A DNA stretch of 64,000 nucleotides from Micromonospora sp. MA102 (GCF_025460765.1 NZ_JAMWEG010000024.1:33600-97599); one strand, 5' to 3'; shown: positions 24,696 to 37,103, numbered from the stretch's first letter. A program made the numbers and translations. The notes: generated by a model not told the origin, from the letters alone.

Positions 24696-26315
24696 TCAGA
24701 TCCCCAGCAGCGTCCGAAGGTGCCGGGGCGGCGGGCAGTCGTGCGCCAGCATGGCGTCGTGCCAGTCGCGCGTCGACACCCCGTCGGGCCGGGCGCGGGC
24801 GATGTCGGCCATCTCGCTGTAGCCGACGAAGTAGGTGGAGAGCTGGGTCGAGGTGAGCAGCGCCCGCCGCCACTTGCCGGCCGCCTCGCCCTCCTCCTGG
24901 AAGCCGCGCCCGGTCATCAGCGCCATGGCCTCGGCCTCCGGCAGGTCCTCGCAGTGCACGAGCTGGTCGAGCAGCGCGTTGATGGTCATCCGGAGCTGCA
25001 TCTTGAGCTGCTGGAGCCGGACCGGCAGGCCGCCGAAGCCCAGCCCGGCCATCAGCTCCTCGGTGTAGACCGCCCAGCCCTCGATGAACACACCGGACTC
25101 GGTCAACGCGCGGACCCGGGTCGGCCCGGCGTAGCGGCGGGCGTGGGCGAGCTGGAGGAAATGGCCGGGCATCGCCTCGTGCACGGTCAGGTTGCGGATC
25201 ATGTGGTCGTTGTACTCGCGGTAGAACGACTCGACCCGCTGCGCCGGCCACTCCGCCGGGGTGGGCGCGATGCAGTAGAAGGTCGGCACGTCCGCCGTCT
25301 CCAGCGGGCCGGGCGAGTCGCAGTAGGCCACCGCCACGCCCCGGGCGAACTCCGGCATCTCCTGGATCACACACGGGTCGTCGACCAGGCTGACCAGGTC
25401 GTGGGCCCGGACGAAGTCGCTCGCCTCGTCGAGCGTGACCGTGGCGAGGTCGACGATGGTGGCGTCGTCCGGGTGCTCGGCGGCGAGCAGGTCCAGCGCC
25501 CGGCGGACCGTCTCGTCGTCGGCCGGGCCGCCGACCAGCTCGACGGCCGCCGCCCGGATCTCGGCGGTCACCCGGTCGAGGTTGGCCCAGGCGCGGCGCT
25601 GCACCTCGGCGGCGCTCAGCTCGGTGTCGAGGGTGTGCCAGAGCCGCGCCTCCCACCGGCGTCGACCGAGCCGGGGGTCGCGCCCCGGGCCGGCGTCGGC
25701 GGCCAGGCCGATCCGCAGCCACGCCACGAACTCCTCCAGCGCGGCGATCGCCGCGGTGGCGGCCGGCTCCACGCGGTCGTGCAGCGCCGGTGCCTCGGCG
25801 AGCAGCCCGGGCACCTCGTCGCGGATCAGCGCGGCCGTGCCGGTGAACTGCCCGACCGCCGTCTCGGCGTGGATCCGCGGCATGTCGCGCAGCGTCGCGC
25901 GCGCGGTCGCCAGGGCGTCCGGTACGGCCGCCAGCCGCCCGGCCAGGTGGGTCAGGCGCTCCTCGACCGGCGCGTACGGGCGGGCCATGAGGGCGTGCAG
26001 CAGCGGGCCGGGGTTGTGCCGCAGCGGGTCCCACTCGTGGCCGCGGATCTCGGTGGCCTCGAACAGGCCCCGGTCGACCAGGCTGCTGAGCAACGCGTGG
26101 TCGACCCGCTCCTCGACGTCGAGCGAGTCGGGGTCGATCTCGGAGAGCGCGTCGGCCGCGTCCTTGAGCATCGCCTGGTCGGCGGCGAGGGCGTCGGCGG
26201 ACAGGTCGGGCAGCCGGTCGTCGTACCGGTGGTCCCCGGCCGAGGTGGCCAGCCCGGGCCGGCTCTCCAGCAACGCCTCCACGATCCGCTCGGCGAGCGG
26301 CACGAACGACTCCAT
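24696..26315 (-). CDS. DUF885 family protein (predicted metallopeptidase)
   Basis: A 539-residue protein. The HEAMPGHF motif near residue 380 provides an HExxxH-like zinc site and GVFIEGWAVYTEEL near 405 supplies the probable third ligand, as in the DUF885/M3-related peptidase group. N-terminal region starts MESFVPLAERIVEALLES. No signal peptide is visible, so it is probably cytosolic. A TAAGGT box lies 7 nt before the ATG. Substrate unknown. Confidence 0.9.
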   Translation of the reverse strand: MESFVPLAERIVEALLESRPGLATSAGDHRYDDRLPDLSADALAADQAMLKDAADALSEIDPDSLDVEERVDHALLSSLVDRGLFEATEIRGHEWDPLRHNPGPLLHALMARPYAPVEERLTHLAGRLAAVPDALATARATLRDMPRIHAETAVGQFTGTAALIRDEVPGLLAEAPALHDRVEPAATAAIAALEEFVAWLRIGLAADAGPGRDPRLGRRRWEARLWHTLDTELSAAEVQRRAWANLDRVTAEIRAAAVELVGGPADDETVRRALDLLAAEHPDDATIVDLATVTLDEASDFVRAHDLVSLVDDPCVIQEMPEFARGVAVAYCDSPGPLETADVPTFYCIAPTPAEWPAQRVESFYREYNDHMIRNLTVHEAMPGHFLQLAHARRYAGPTRVRALTESGVFIEGWAVYTEELMAGLGFGGLPVRLQQLKMQLRMTINALLDQLVHCEDLPEAEAMALMTGRGFQEEGEAAGKWRRALLTSTQLSTYFVGYSEMADIARARPDGVSTRDWHDAMLAHDCPPPRHLRTLLGI

Positions 26316-26322
26316 GCCGACG

Positions 26323-26328
26323 ACCTTA
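26323..26328 (-). promoter_or_regulatory. TANNNT -10 box for the DUF885 gene
   Basis: Minus-strand TAAGGT, 7 nt before the ATG ending at 26315. Confidence 0.45.
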
Positions 26329-26353
26329 CCGATCTTCCCGCGCCGACCTTCCG

Positions 26354-26412
26354 TTGATCATGAGGTTGGCGGTACGGAATGCGCGTTCCGGCACCGCTAA
26401 CCTCATGATCAA
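26354..26412. repeat. Intergenic inverted repeat, GATCATGAGGTTG family, copy 1
   Basis: Left arm TTGATCATGAGGTTGGCGGT (26354-26373), right arm ACCGCTAACCTCATGATCAA (26393-26412); they pair over 20 bp with one G-U wobble. The loop contains a further CGGAA/TTCCG stem. The mazG stop codon (26409-26411) lies inside the right arm. A second copy is at 47197-47257. Confidence 0.85.
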
Positions 26413-27404
26413 TGCTCAGGGACGTCGGGCGGGGCGGCGCGTTCGGCGGCCCGGACGGCGTCGGCGTACGCCAGGGTGGCGCGGCGCAGGGCCGCCTCGG
26501 GGTCGATGCCGGCCTGCCGGGCGGCGGCGACCGTGGCGAGCAGGCCGGCGCCGAGTCGCGCCTCGGGGTCGACCTGGGATTCCGCCAGCGGCGGGGGGAC
26601 GGCCAGGCCGACGCGGCCGGCGCGGTCCAGGACCTTCGCGGCCAGGGCGAGCGCGGGCTGGCTCAGCGCGATGCCGTCCAGCACCGACTCGCGGGTCTTC
26701 TCGGCCCGCTTGATCCGCTCCCAGTTCGCCTCGATCTCCTCGATCGAGCCGGCCTGCGCACCGGAGAAGACGTGCGGGTTGCGGCGGACCATCTTGTCGA
26801 CCAGCCCGCCGGCCACGTCGTCGACCGTCCAGCGCTTCCCCTCCGGCAGGTTCTCGGCCAGCCGGGCGTGCAGCAGCACCTGGAGCAGCACGTCGCCCAG
26901 CTCCTCGCGGAGCGCGTCGGTGTCGTCGGCGCTGATCGCGTCGTACGCCTCGTAGCACTCCTCCAGCAGGAACCCGGCCAGGCTGCGGTGGGTCTGCGCC
27001 CGCTTCCACGGGTCACCGCCCGGTGCGGCGAGCCGGTCCATCACCTCGACGGCGTCGAGCAGCCGGGCCCCCGGCGGGTCCCACGAGCCGTACATCAGCT
27101 CCAGCTCGGCGAGGCCGGGCTGGCGGGCCAGCCGCAGCCCCAGCTCACGGGCGAGCGCCTCGTCGCCGGCCGGCCCGGCCAGCCACACCGCGCTGCCGTG
27201 CGCGGCCGCCGCGTCGAGCAACGCCTGGGTGGCGCCCTCGGTCACCACCGTGACCTCGGCGCCCGTCGACCGGACCGCCGTGGCCAGTTCGCTCTCGGCG
27301 CCGGCCAGCACCGGCGCGGAGCGGACGACGTCCCAGGCGGGCGCGGTCATCAGGCCGGCGGGCAGCCGGGGCGAGGTGACGAGCAGGACGATGCGCGCGG
27401 TCAT
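26409..27404 (-). CDS. mazG: MazG nucleoside triphosphate pyrophosphohydrolase
   Basis: A 331-residue house-cleaning NTP pyrophosphatase. The MazG domain occupies the middle: LAGFLLEECYEAYDAI (EExxE-type metal site) and ALREELGDVLLQVLLHARLA, then FSGAQAGSIEEIEANWERIKRAEK. About 110 N-terminal residues before it form a separate Rossmann-like region, the usual actinobacterial extension. It starts 2 bp after the stop of the SurA-like lipoprotein gene. Its stop codon is part of an inverted repeat. Confidence 0.94.
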   Translation of the reverse strand: MTARIVLLVTSPRLPAGLMTAPAWDVVRSAPVLAGAESELATAVRSTGAEVTVVTEGATQALLDAAAAHGSAVWLAGPAGDEALARELGLRLARQPGLAELELMYGSWDPPGARLLDAVEVMDRLAAPGGDPWKRAQTHRSLAGFLLEECYEAYDAISADDTDALREELGDVLLQVLLHARLAENLPEGKRWTVDDVAGGLVDKMVRRNPHVFSGAQAGSIEEIEANWERIKRAEKTRESVLDGIALSQPALALAAKVLDRAGRVGLAVPPPLAESQVDPEARLGAGLLATVAAARQAGIDPEAALRRATLAYADAVRAAERAAPPDVPEH

Positions 27405-27406
27405 GC

Positions 27407-28222
27407 TCAGGGCGCCACCGACGCGCTCGGCTCGGCCGAGCCCGGCTCGGTCGACTCCGACTCGGTCGACTCCGGCTCCGGGGTGGAGATGTCGGTGACC
27501 TGGTCCGCGCCGTCCACGTACGGCAGGTCGTAGAGGTTGACGTTCTGCGACTGGATCTGGAGCAGGGCGGGCACGGCCAGGGTCGGGTAGCGGGGGTTGA
27601 CCCGGACGTCAGCCCGGTCGACCTGCTCCTTGAGCGCCTCGCTCAGGCCCACCACCGCCGAGACCTGGGGCGCGATGGAGGGGTCGGAGAACGCCTGGCG
27701 CTGCTGCTCGGTCGACCAGCCGGGACGTGCCACGTTCGCCTTCACCAGCGCGTCGTAGACGGCGGCGGTGTCGGCGTCGGAGAGCTCGGCCTTCGGCAGC
27801 CCATGGCCCAGCGCGTTGAAGACGTCGTACCACTCGGCGGCGAGCTTCGCGTACTCGGTGTCCGGGACGCGCAGCGCCTGGCCGATGTCGGCCGGGCTGA
27901 TCTCATCGGACACCTGGAGCTTCTTGTCGGCGACGATCCGCTTGCCCAGGTCGAGGCCGACCAGCAGGTTGACCACGTCCTGGCCGTCCAGGCTGAGCTG
28001 GCGCAGCTCGGCCGGGACGGTCTGGCCCTGCTCCTCGGCGGCCTTGACCACCCCGGCGTACGCCTGCGCGGCCTCGTCGCGGATGGCGTTGACCCGGTCG
28101 ATCGAGTAGCTCGTGTCCCCGACGTACGCGGCGACGCTCGGGGCGGACCGCCCGCAGGCGGCGAGGGAGAGTGCAGCGAGGGCCGCGACGCTGGCGGCGG
28201 CGATGAGACGGCGAGCACGCAT
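27407..28222 (-). CDS. SurA N-terminal-domain-like lipoprotein
   Basis: A 271-residue predicted lipoprotein chaperone. Signal peptide MRARRLIAAASVAALAALSLAAC ends in lipobox LAAC (shown for position only). The mature part starts with APSVAAYVGDTSYSIDRVNAI, the helical arrangement seen in SurA/PrsA N-terminal domains, without a parvulin isomerase domain. The C-terminus is a Ser/Glu/Pro-rich tail. ATG 28222 has AGAGAG 8 nt upstream. It precedes mazG by 2 bp, the usual actinobacterial pairing next to mfd. Confidence 0.85.
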   Translation of the reverse strand: MRARRLIAAASVAALAALSLAACGRSAPSVAAYVGDTSYSIDRVNAIRDEAAQAYAGVVKAAEEQGQTVPAELRQLSLDGQDVVNLLVGLDLGKRIVADKKLQVSDEISPADIGQALRVPDTEYAKLAAEWYDVFNALGHGLPKAELSDADTAAVYDALVKANVARPGWSTEQQRQAFSDPSIAPQVSAVVGLSEALKEQVDRADVRVNPRYPTLAVPALLQIQSQNVNLYDLPYVDGADQVTDISTPEPESTESESTEPGSAEPSASVAP

Positions 28223-28302
28223 GACGGCCACTCTCTCACGCCCCGGGGCCGGCTGTGACGCCGCCCACCTCACCGCGCGCCCGCCCCGCCGGCCGCGCCG
28301 CG

Positions 28303-31959
<3,657 letters not shown>

Positions 31960-32123
31960 CTGCGATCACTTCCAGGAGGTCGACGCACGGCGACGACCCC
32001 TCGTCCAGCCGGACGGGGGGTGCACCGTTCGAGACTATCCCGCTGCCCGGACATTCCGGGCCGCAGCCGGGCCGCCGGCATCGATCTTGACGGCGTCCGG
32101 GCCGGCATGGTGCGGTGGGGCGC

Positions 32124-33032
32124 ATGACGGGTGAGTACCGGGCGGTCTTCGACGCCGAGGTGATCTTCGCGAACGGCGGCGGGCTGCGGACCGAAGGATT
32201 CCGGCTGGACGTCCCGGGCCCGGAGGTCACCGACGACCAGCTGGCCGCGCTCCTCGTTCGGCACCTCGGGCTGCTCATGGTCGGCGAGGTGCGGATCACC
32301 AACCGGACCGTCGTGGCGGAGCCGCACAAGGGCGGTCGCGGGCTGGCCGCCCCGGCGGCCGGCGAACGGCGGCTGGTCGAGCTCAGCCACGTGATCACCG
32401 ACGGCATGGTCACCCTGCCCGGCTGGCAGCCGCCCCGGATCACCGACTGGCTGACCCGTGAGGCGTCCCGGGAGCGCTACGCGCCGGGCGTCGAGTTCCA
32501 CGTGGCGCGGATCGACATGATCGCCAACACCGGCACGTACGTGGACGCGCCGGCGCACCGCTGGGCGGACGGCCCGGATCTGACCGGCGTCCCGCTGGAC
32601 CGCCTCGCCGACCTGCCCGGGGTGGTGGTGCGGGTGCCGGCCGGCACCCGGGCGGTGGACCGGCTGATGCTCGCCCCGTACGAGGTGGCCGGCCGCGCGG
32701 TGCTGCTGCACACCGGCTGGGACGCGCACTTCGGCACCGACCGGTACGCCGGCCCCGACGCGCCCTACCTGACCGCCGACGGCGCGGACTGGCTGGTCGA
32801 GGCGGGGGCGGCGCTGGTCGGCATCGACTCGGTCAACATCGACGACATGACCCCGGCCGCCGCCGGGCAGCGTCCGGCGCACAGCGACCTGCTGGCGGCC
32901 GGCATCCCGATCGTCGAGCACTTGACCGGCCTGGCCGGCCTGCCACCGGAGGGGTTCCGGTTCACCGCCACCCCGCCGCGGGTGGCCGGCATGGGCACCT
33001 TCCCGGTGCGCGCCTTCGCCGTCGTCGGCTGA
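32124..33032 (+). CDS. Cyclase family protein (kynurenine formamidase-like) with extra N-terminal domain
   Basis: A 302-residue protein. The cyclase domain starts near residue 80: LVELSHVITDGMVTLPGWQ, then NTGTYVDAPAHRW carries the metal-binding HxGTHxDxPxH-like motif in the variant form NTGTYVDAPAH, and GIDSVNID follows. The first about 75 residues (YRAVFDAEVIFANGGGLRTEGFRLDV...) form a separate unit not found in plain cyclases. The first His of the usual motif is replaced, so metal use may differ. ATG 32124; no strong ribosome-binding site apart from GGTGGGGCGC. Confidence 0.85.
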   Translation: MTGEYRAVFDAEVIFANGGGLRTEGFRLDVPGPEVTDDQLAALLVRHLGLLMVGEVRITNRTVVAEPHKGGRGLAAPAAGERRLVELSHVITDGMVTLPGWQPPRITDWLTREASRERYAPGVEFHVARIDMIANTGTYVDAPAHRWADGPDLTGVPLDRLADLPGVVVRVPAGTRAVDRLMLAPYEVAGRAVLLHTGWDAHFGTDRYAGPDAPYLTADGADWLVEAGAALVGIDSVNIDDMTPAAAGQRPAHSDLLAAGIPIVEHLTGLAGLPPEGFRFTATPPRVAGMGTFPVRAFAVVG

Positions 33033-33062
33033 CAGCCGGCCGCCTCCCGCCCGTTCCCCGGG

Positions 33063-33668
33063 TCAGGCCGGGGCGGGGCCGTCCGATGGTTCGGCCGGCT
33101 CCGGAGCCGTCCAGGTGAGCCGGCCGGTGCGCAGGTCCTCGACCACCGACCTCAGCCACCGTTCCTCGGCGCCGGCGACGGCGTCCAGGTGCTCGTCCTC
33201 CAGGTGGAACACCCGGGGCAGGTCCGCGTGCGCGCCCAGCGCGGCGGCCCGGTCGGCCCGCGCCCGCCCGAGGCGCTCGGCCCGCTCCGCCAGCACCTCC
33301 GCCGCCTCCGCCGGGCTGAGCATCGCGAGGTGGGACAGGGCGGCCGGGAACTGCGGGAACTCCTGCTTCGGTTCGGCGAGCATCCGCCTCAGCCACTCGC
33401 GGGCGACCCGCCGGCCGGCGTCGGTCAGCTCGTAGACCGTGCGCTCCGGGTACGCCTGGTCCCGGCCGGTCTCGCGCACCGCGATCAGGCCGTCGGCGTG
33501 CAGCCGCTCGATGGTCCGGTAGAGGCTGGCCCGCTGCCCCACGTTGACCACCTGGTCCTTGCCCCACTGCCGGATGAGCCGCTGCACGCCGTACGGGTGC
33601 AGCGGCTCGTGGTGCAGCAGGGCCAGCACGGTCAGGGCGAGGGGCGAGCTTCGTACGGCGGTGTCCAC
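33063..33668 (-). CDS. PadR family transcriptional regulator
   Basis: A 201-residue regulator: N-terminal winged helix (SPLALTVLALLHHEPLHPYGVQRLI, then RASLYRTIERLHADGLIAVRETG) and a long C-terminal helical dimerisation region (subfamily 1). GTG 33668 is chosen because AGGA lies 8 nt upstream; a longer form from 33704 would run into the operator region. It is divergent from an FAD-monooxygenase and the intergenic DNA carries two ACTAGTTG repeats, so it probably represses both. Confidence 0.92.
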   Translation of the reverse strand: MDTAVRSSPLALTVLALLHHEPLHPYGVQRLIRQWGKDQVVNVGQRASLYRTIERLHADGLIAVRETGRDQAYPERTVYELTDAGRRVAREWLRRMLAEPKQEFPQFPAALSHLAMLSPAEAAEVLAERAERLGRARADRAAALGAHADLPRVFHLEDEHLDAVAGAEERWLRSVVEDLRTGRLTWTAPEPAEPSDGPAPA

Positions 33669-33691
33669 GGCACCGATCCTAGAGCCAACCA

Positions 33692-33714
33692 AACTAGTTG
33701 ACACGGACTAGTTG
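33692..33714. promoter_or_regulatory. Putative PadR operator: two ACTAGTTG repeats
   Basis: ACTAGTTG occurs at 33693-33700 and 33707-33714, 14 bp apart; the first is part of palindrome AACTAGTT (33692-33699). A consensus TTGACA (33698-33703) overlaps the first repeat and a weak -10 (AACTAT) follows at 33721, so binding would block the monooxygenase promoter. Confidence 0.6.
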
Positions 33715-33757
33715 CAGTGAAACTATTCTCCTTGTTACTGACGGAGGGAGTGGGCAC

Positions 33758-34930
33758 ATGGGCTCGGTACGGACGGCACTGGTGATCGGCGGCGGCATCG
33801 GCGGCACGGTCACCGCGATGGCACTGGCCAGGGCGGGCATCGAGGCGACGGTCTTCGAGGCTTACCCGGGCGGCGCGGACGGGATCGGCGCGATGCTGAG
33901 CCTCGCGCCGAACGGCCTGGCGGCACTGGGGATCGTCGGGGCGGAGGAGGCGGTCCGGGCGGCCGGCCATCCCGTCCCCGGCGTGGTCATGGCCGACGGC
34001 GCGGGAAACCGGCTGGCCGAGTTCCACGGCTTCCCCGGGCTGCCGGCCACCCACGTGATGGCCCGCGCCGACCTGTACCGGGCGCTGACCGACCAGGCGC
34101 TCGCGCGGGGTGTGAAGATCGAGTACGGCAGGCGACTCGTCGGAGCCGAGGACAGCCCGGACGGTGTCACCGCCGTCTTCGCCGACGGCAGCACCGCCGG
34201 CGCCGACGTGCTGATCGGCGCGGACGGCATCCGGTCCACCGTCCGCACACTCATCGACCCGGCGGCACCCGGCCCCGAGTACGCCGGCGTGCTCGGCTTC
34301 GGCGGGATCGTCCCGGCGGACACCGCGCCCGTCGACCCCGCCACCATGCACTTCGCCTTCGGCAGTTCCTTCATCGGCTACTGGCGGCTGCCCGACGGGC
34401 GGCTCTGCTGGTTCGCCAGCCTGCCGCGCACCGAGCCGCTCACCTGGCCGGAGGTCCGGCGGATCCCGGCGGAGCGGTGGCTGACGCGGTTGCGCGAGCG
34501 CTACGCGGGCCACGTCCCCGGCGAACGGCTGCTGGCGCACACCGCGCCCGACACCCTGATGGCGACCGGGCCGATGGAGCGCATGCCGTCCGTGCCGCAC
34601 TGGCACCGGGGACGCCTGGTCCTCGTCGGCGACGCGGTCCACGCACCCTCGTCCAGCTCCGGGCAGGGCGCCTCACTGGCCATCGAGAGCGCCGTCGAAC
34701 TGGCCCGTTGCCTGCGCGACCTGCCCGACCACACCGCCGCGTTCGGCGCCTACGAGCGGCTGCGCCGGAGCCGGGTGGAGCTGATCGGGGGCAACGCGGC
34801 CGCCACCAACCGCGCCAAGGCCGGGCAGGCGGGCGCCCGGCCCGCCATGCCCACCCCGGAGCAGATGTTCGGCCCCGTCCACCGCCACCACATCGACTGG
34901 CACGCGACCGTGCCCCCCGAGGGTCAGTAG
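33758..34930 (+). CDS. FAD-dependent monooxygenase
   Basis: A 390-residue class A flavoprotein hydroxylase. The FAD-binding GGGIGG is near residue 10, the DG motif reads LIGADGIRSTVR near 150, and the GD motif VLVGDAVHAPSSSSGQGASLAIE near 288. It resembles the TetX/PHBH group that hydroxylates aromatic or polyketide substrates, but the substrate is not deducible. ATG has GGAGGGAG 7 nt upstream. Divergent from a PadR repressor, suggesting inducible expression. Its stop overlaps the convergent S66 gene by 7 bp. Confidence 0.93.
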   Translation: MGSVRTALVIGGGIGGTVTAMALARAGIEATVFEAYPGGADGIGAMLSLAPNGLAALGIVGAEEAVRAAGHPVPGVVMADGAGNRLAEFHGFPGLPATHVMARADLYRALTDQALARGVKIEYGRRLVGAEDSPDGVTAVFADGSTAGADVLIGADGIRSTVRTLIDPAAPGPEYAGVLGFGGIVPADTAPVDPATMHFAFGSSFIGYWRLPDGRLCWFASLPRTEPLTWPEVRRIPAERWLTRLRERYAGHVPGERLLAHTAPDTLMATGPMERMPSVPHWHRGRLVLVGDAVHAPSSSSGQGASLAIESAVELARCLRDLPDHTAAFGAYERLRRSRVELIGGNAAATNRAKAGQAGARPAMPTPEQMFGPVHRHHIDWHATVPPEGQ

Positions 34931-35964
34931 CGCACGCGGATCCGGCGCTCCACGGCGTCGACCTGGACCTCCCCGCCGTACGGGATGATCAACTGCGGGT
35001 CGGTGTGGCCCAGGTCGACGTCGAAGACCACCACCGGGTCGTCGGCGTACGGCGCGAGGGCCCGGAGGATCGCCTCCCGCTGCGCCTCGCCCCAGGCCCG
35101 CCGCTCGTCCAGGGTGTGCGGCCGGTCGAAGTCCCACGCCTTGGGCCGGCCCACCACGATCGCCGGGAAGGCGGCGAGCAGCCCGCGCTCGCCCAGGTTG
35201 CGCACGATCCGGAAGACCTCCTGCGCGCCGGGCAGCTCGTTGGACGTCTCGACGACCAGCACCGACCCGGCCAGGTCGGCCGCCGGCGGGACCCGGTCGG
35301 TGGCCAGCAACCATCCCACGATCTCCAGGCAGCCACCCCAGGTGCGCCCCTGGACCACCCGGGCCGGCCCGTGCCAGCGCCAGCCCTCGCCGGGGAACAT
35401 CACCGGCTCCTCGGCGAGCGTCGCCGGGTCGCGCCAGTCGCGCGGCTCGTCGCCCCACTCGGGAGCCGGGGTCAGCTCGTACCAGCCGGAGGTGAACAGC
35501 GCCGCCCGCAGCGAGTCGAAGGTCAGCGGGTGCGGTGCGCCGGACCGGCCGAGGTGCACCAGCACCGACCCGCCGTGGTAGGCGACGATCCCCAGCCGGT
35601 GGAGGTGGTTGAGGACGTTGGTGTTGTCCGAGTAGCCGAAGTAGGGCTTCGGGTTGGCCCGCAGCACCGCGTCGTCCAGGAACGGCGTGACCGTGATCAG
35701 GTCGTCCCCGCCGACGGTGGCGAGCACGGCGGTGACGCTCGGGTCGGCGAAGGCGGCGGTCAGGTCGCGTGCCCGGTCCCGCGGGTCGGCCCCCATCTGC
35801 CGGGTGGTCGGATACTCCACCGGCTCCAGCCCGAACTCCTCGCGGAGCCGGCGCAGGCCCAGCTCGTACACGTGCGGGAAGAGGCCGGGCAGGCCGGCGG
35901 AGGGCGAGACGACCGCGACGCGGTCGCCGGGCTTCGGCTTCGGGGGGTAGCTGGGCGACACCAT
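34924..35964 (-). CDS. S66 family peptidase (LD-carboxypeptidase type)
   Basis: A 346-residue serine peptidase related to LdcA and microcin-immunity MccF. The nucleophile is Ser112 in FGYSDNTN; the Glu is in LVVETSNE near 245 and the His in LGHTDPQL near 320. Usual substrates are tetrapeptide stems of peptidoglycan or peptidyl-nucleotides. No signal peptide, so cytosolic, as for recycling enzymes. A TAGCTT box lies 6 nt before the ATG. Confidence 0.92.
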   Translation of the reverse strand: MVSPSYPPKPKPGDRVAVVSPSAGLPGLFPHVYELGLRRLREEFGLEPVEYPTTRQMGADPRDRARDLTAAFADPSVTAVLATVGGDDLITVTPFLDDAVLRANPKPYFGYSDNTNVLNHLHRLGIVAYHGGSVLVHLGRSGAPHPLTFDSLRAALFTSGWYELTPAPEWGDEPRDWRDPATLAEEPVMFPGEGWRWHGPARVVQGRTWGGCLEIVGWLLATDRVPPAADLAGSVLVVETSNELPGAQEVFRIVRNLGERGLLAAFPAIVVGRPKAWDFDRPHTLDERRAWGEAQREAILRALAPYADDPVVVFDVDLGHTDPQLIIPYGGEVQVDAVERRIRVRY

Positions 35965-35970
35965 GATCCG

Positions 35971-35976
35971 AAGCTA
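35971..35976 (-). promoter_or_regulatory. TANNNT -10 box for the S66 peptidase gene
   Basis: Minus-strand TAGCTT, 6 nt before the ATG ending at 35964. Confidence 0.45.
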
Positions 35977-36035
35977 TCGGGCCGGGCCAGCGAATTCCGC
36001 CGGAGAAAGCGCCCGAGGCGGACATATGCGGGCAA

Positions 36036-36041
36036 TAGGCT
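36036..36041 (+). promoter_or_regulatory. TANNNT -10 box for the 36048 gene
   Basis: TAGGCT, 6 nt before GTG 36048. Confidence 0.45.
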
Positions 36042-36047
36042 GAGCGC

Positions 36048-37103
36048 GTGGACGAGGCGCAGCGGGACCTTCCGGTACGCGACTGGCTGCCCCGCACGGC
36101 CGCGCTGCTGCTCGGCACGCTCGCCCTGGCCACCGCGTTCATCGCCGCCTACGTCGGCGCGCTGCACCAGCCCAGGCCCCACGACGTGCCCGTCGGGGTG
36201 GTGCTCGGCGACCAGCGCGCCCAGGCCGTGCTGGCCGCCGTCCGCCAGCGCACCGACAAGATCGAACCCATCGAGTACGACGACCCGGCCACCGCCGACG
36301 ACGGCCTGACGACCCGCGAGGTGTACGGCCTGCTCACCTCCGGCCCGGACAACGGCCTGCGCCTGGTCACCGCCAGCGCCTCCGCCCCGGCCGCCACCGA
36401 GCTGGTGACCCAGGTGCTCCGGCAGGCCGCTCAGCAGGCGAACCTGCCGATCCAGGTCACCGACGAGGTGCCGGTGGAACCGACCGACCCGCGCGGGCTG
36501 GTCCCGTTCTACCTGGCCGTCGGCCTCGTGCTGGGCGGCTACCTGGCCTCCACCGCGCTGGGCCTGAGCACCGGCACCGCCCCGGTGAGCCTGCCCCGGG
36601 CCGGGCTGCGGCTCGCCGCCCTGGCCGTCTACTCCGCCGTGCTGGGCATCGTCGGGGCCGCCGTCGTCGGCCCGGTGCTCGACGTCTGGCACCACGACAT
36701 CCCGGCGGTCGCGGCGGCCGGCGCGCTGGCCGTCTTCGCCGCCGCCATGGTGGCCAGCGCCGTGCAGGCGTGGCTCGGGCTGCTCGGCACCGGGCTCGTG
36801 ATCCTGCTGCTGGTGGTGCTTGGCAACCCCGGCTCCGGCGGCATCTACGCCCCCGAGTTCCTGCCGGACTGGATGCGCGGGATGCACCGCTGGAACCTGC
36901 CCGGCCTGACCACCGACCTGATCAAGTCGGCGGTCTACTTCGACCGCCGCTCGACGGGCTGGACGCTGTCCGGGCTCACCCTCTGGGCCCTGCTCGGGAT
37001 CGTCGGGCTGCTCACCGCGACCATCTTCCGGAGCCACCGGCGCGCGGTGCGGGCCGCCCGCGCCCGCCCGGACACCTCCGCCGGGCCGCCCGCCCATGGC
37101 TGA
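36048..37103 (+). CDS. Membrane protein of the DUF3533/ABC-2-like type
   Basis: A 351-residue protein. One N-terminal membrane helix (about 16-40) is followed by a roughly 120-residue extracytoplasmic domain and then five hydrophobic segments ending near residue 330. This order (TM, external domain, TM bundle) is that of YhgE/Pip and DUF3533 proteins. The region PEFLPDWMRGMHRWNLPGLTTDLIKSAVYF recalls that family. Function is unknown; transport or envelope assembly is inferred. GTG start with a TAGGCT box 6 nt upstream. Confidence 0.85.
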   Translation: MDEAQRDLPVRDWLPRTAALLLGTLALATAFIAAYVGALHQPRPHDVPVGVVLGDQRAQAVLAAVRQRTDKIEPIEYDDPATADDGLTTREVYGLLTSGPDNGLRLVTASASAPAATELVTQVLRQAAQQANLPIQVTDEVPVEPTDPRGLVPFYLAVGLVLGGYLASTALGLSTGTAPVSLPRAGLRLAALAVYSAVLGIVGAAVVGPVLDVWHHDIPAVAAAGALAVFAAAMVASAVQAWLGLLGTGLVILLLVVLGNPGSGGIYAPEFLPDWMRGMHRWNLPGLTTDLIKSAVYFDRRSTGWTLSGLTLWALLGIVGLLTATIFRSHRRAVRAARARPDTSAGPPAHG

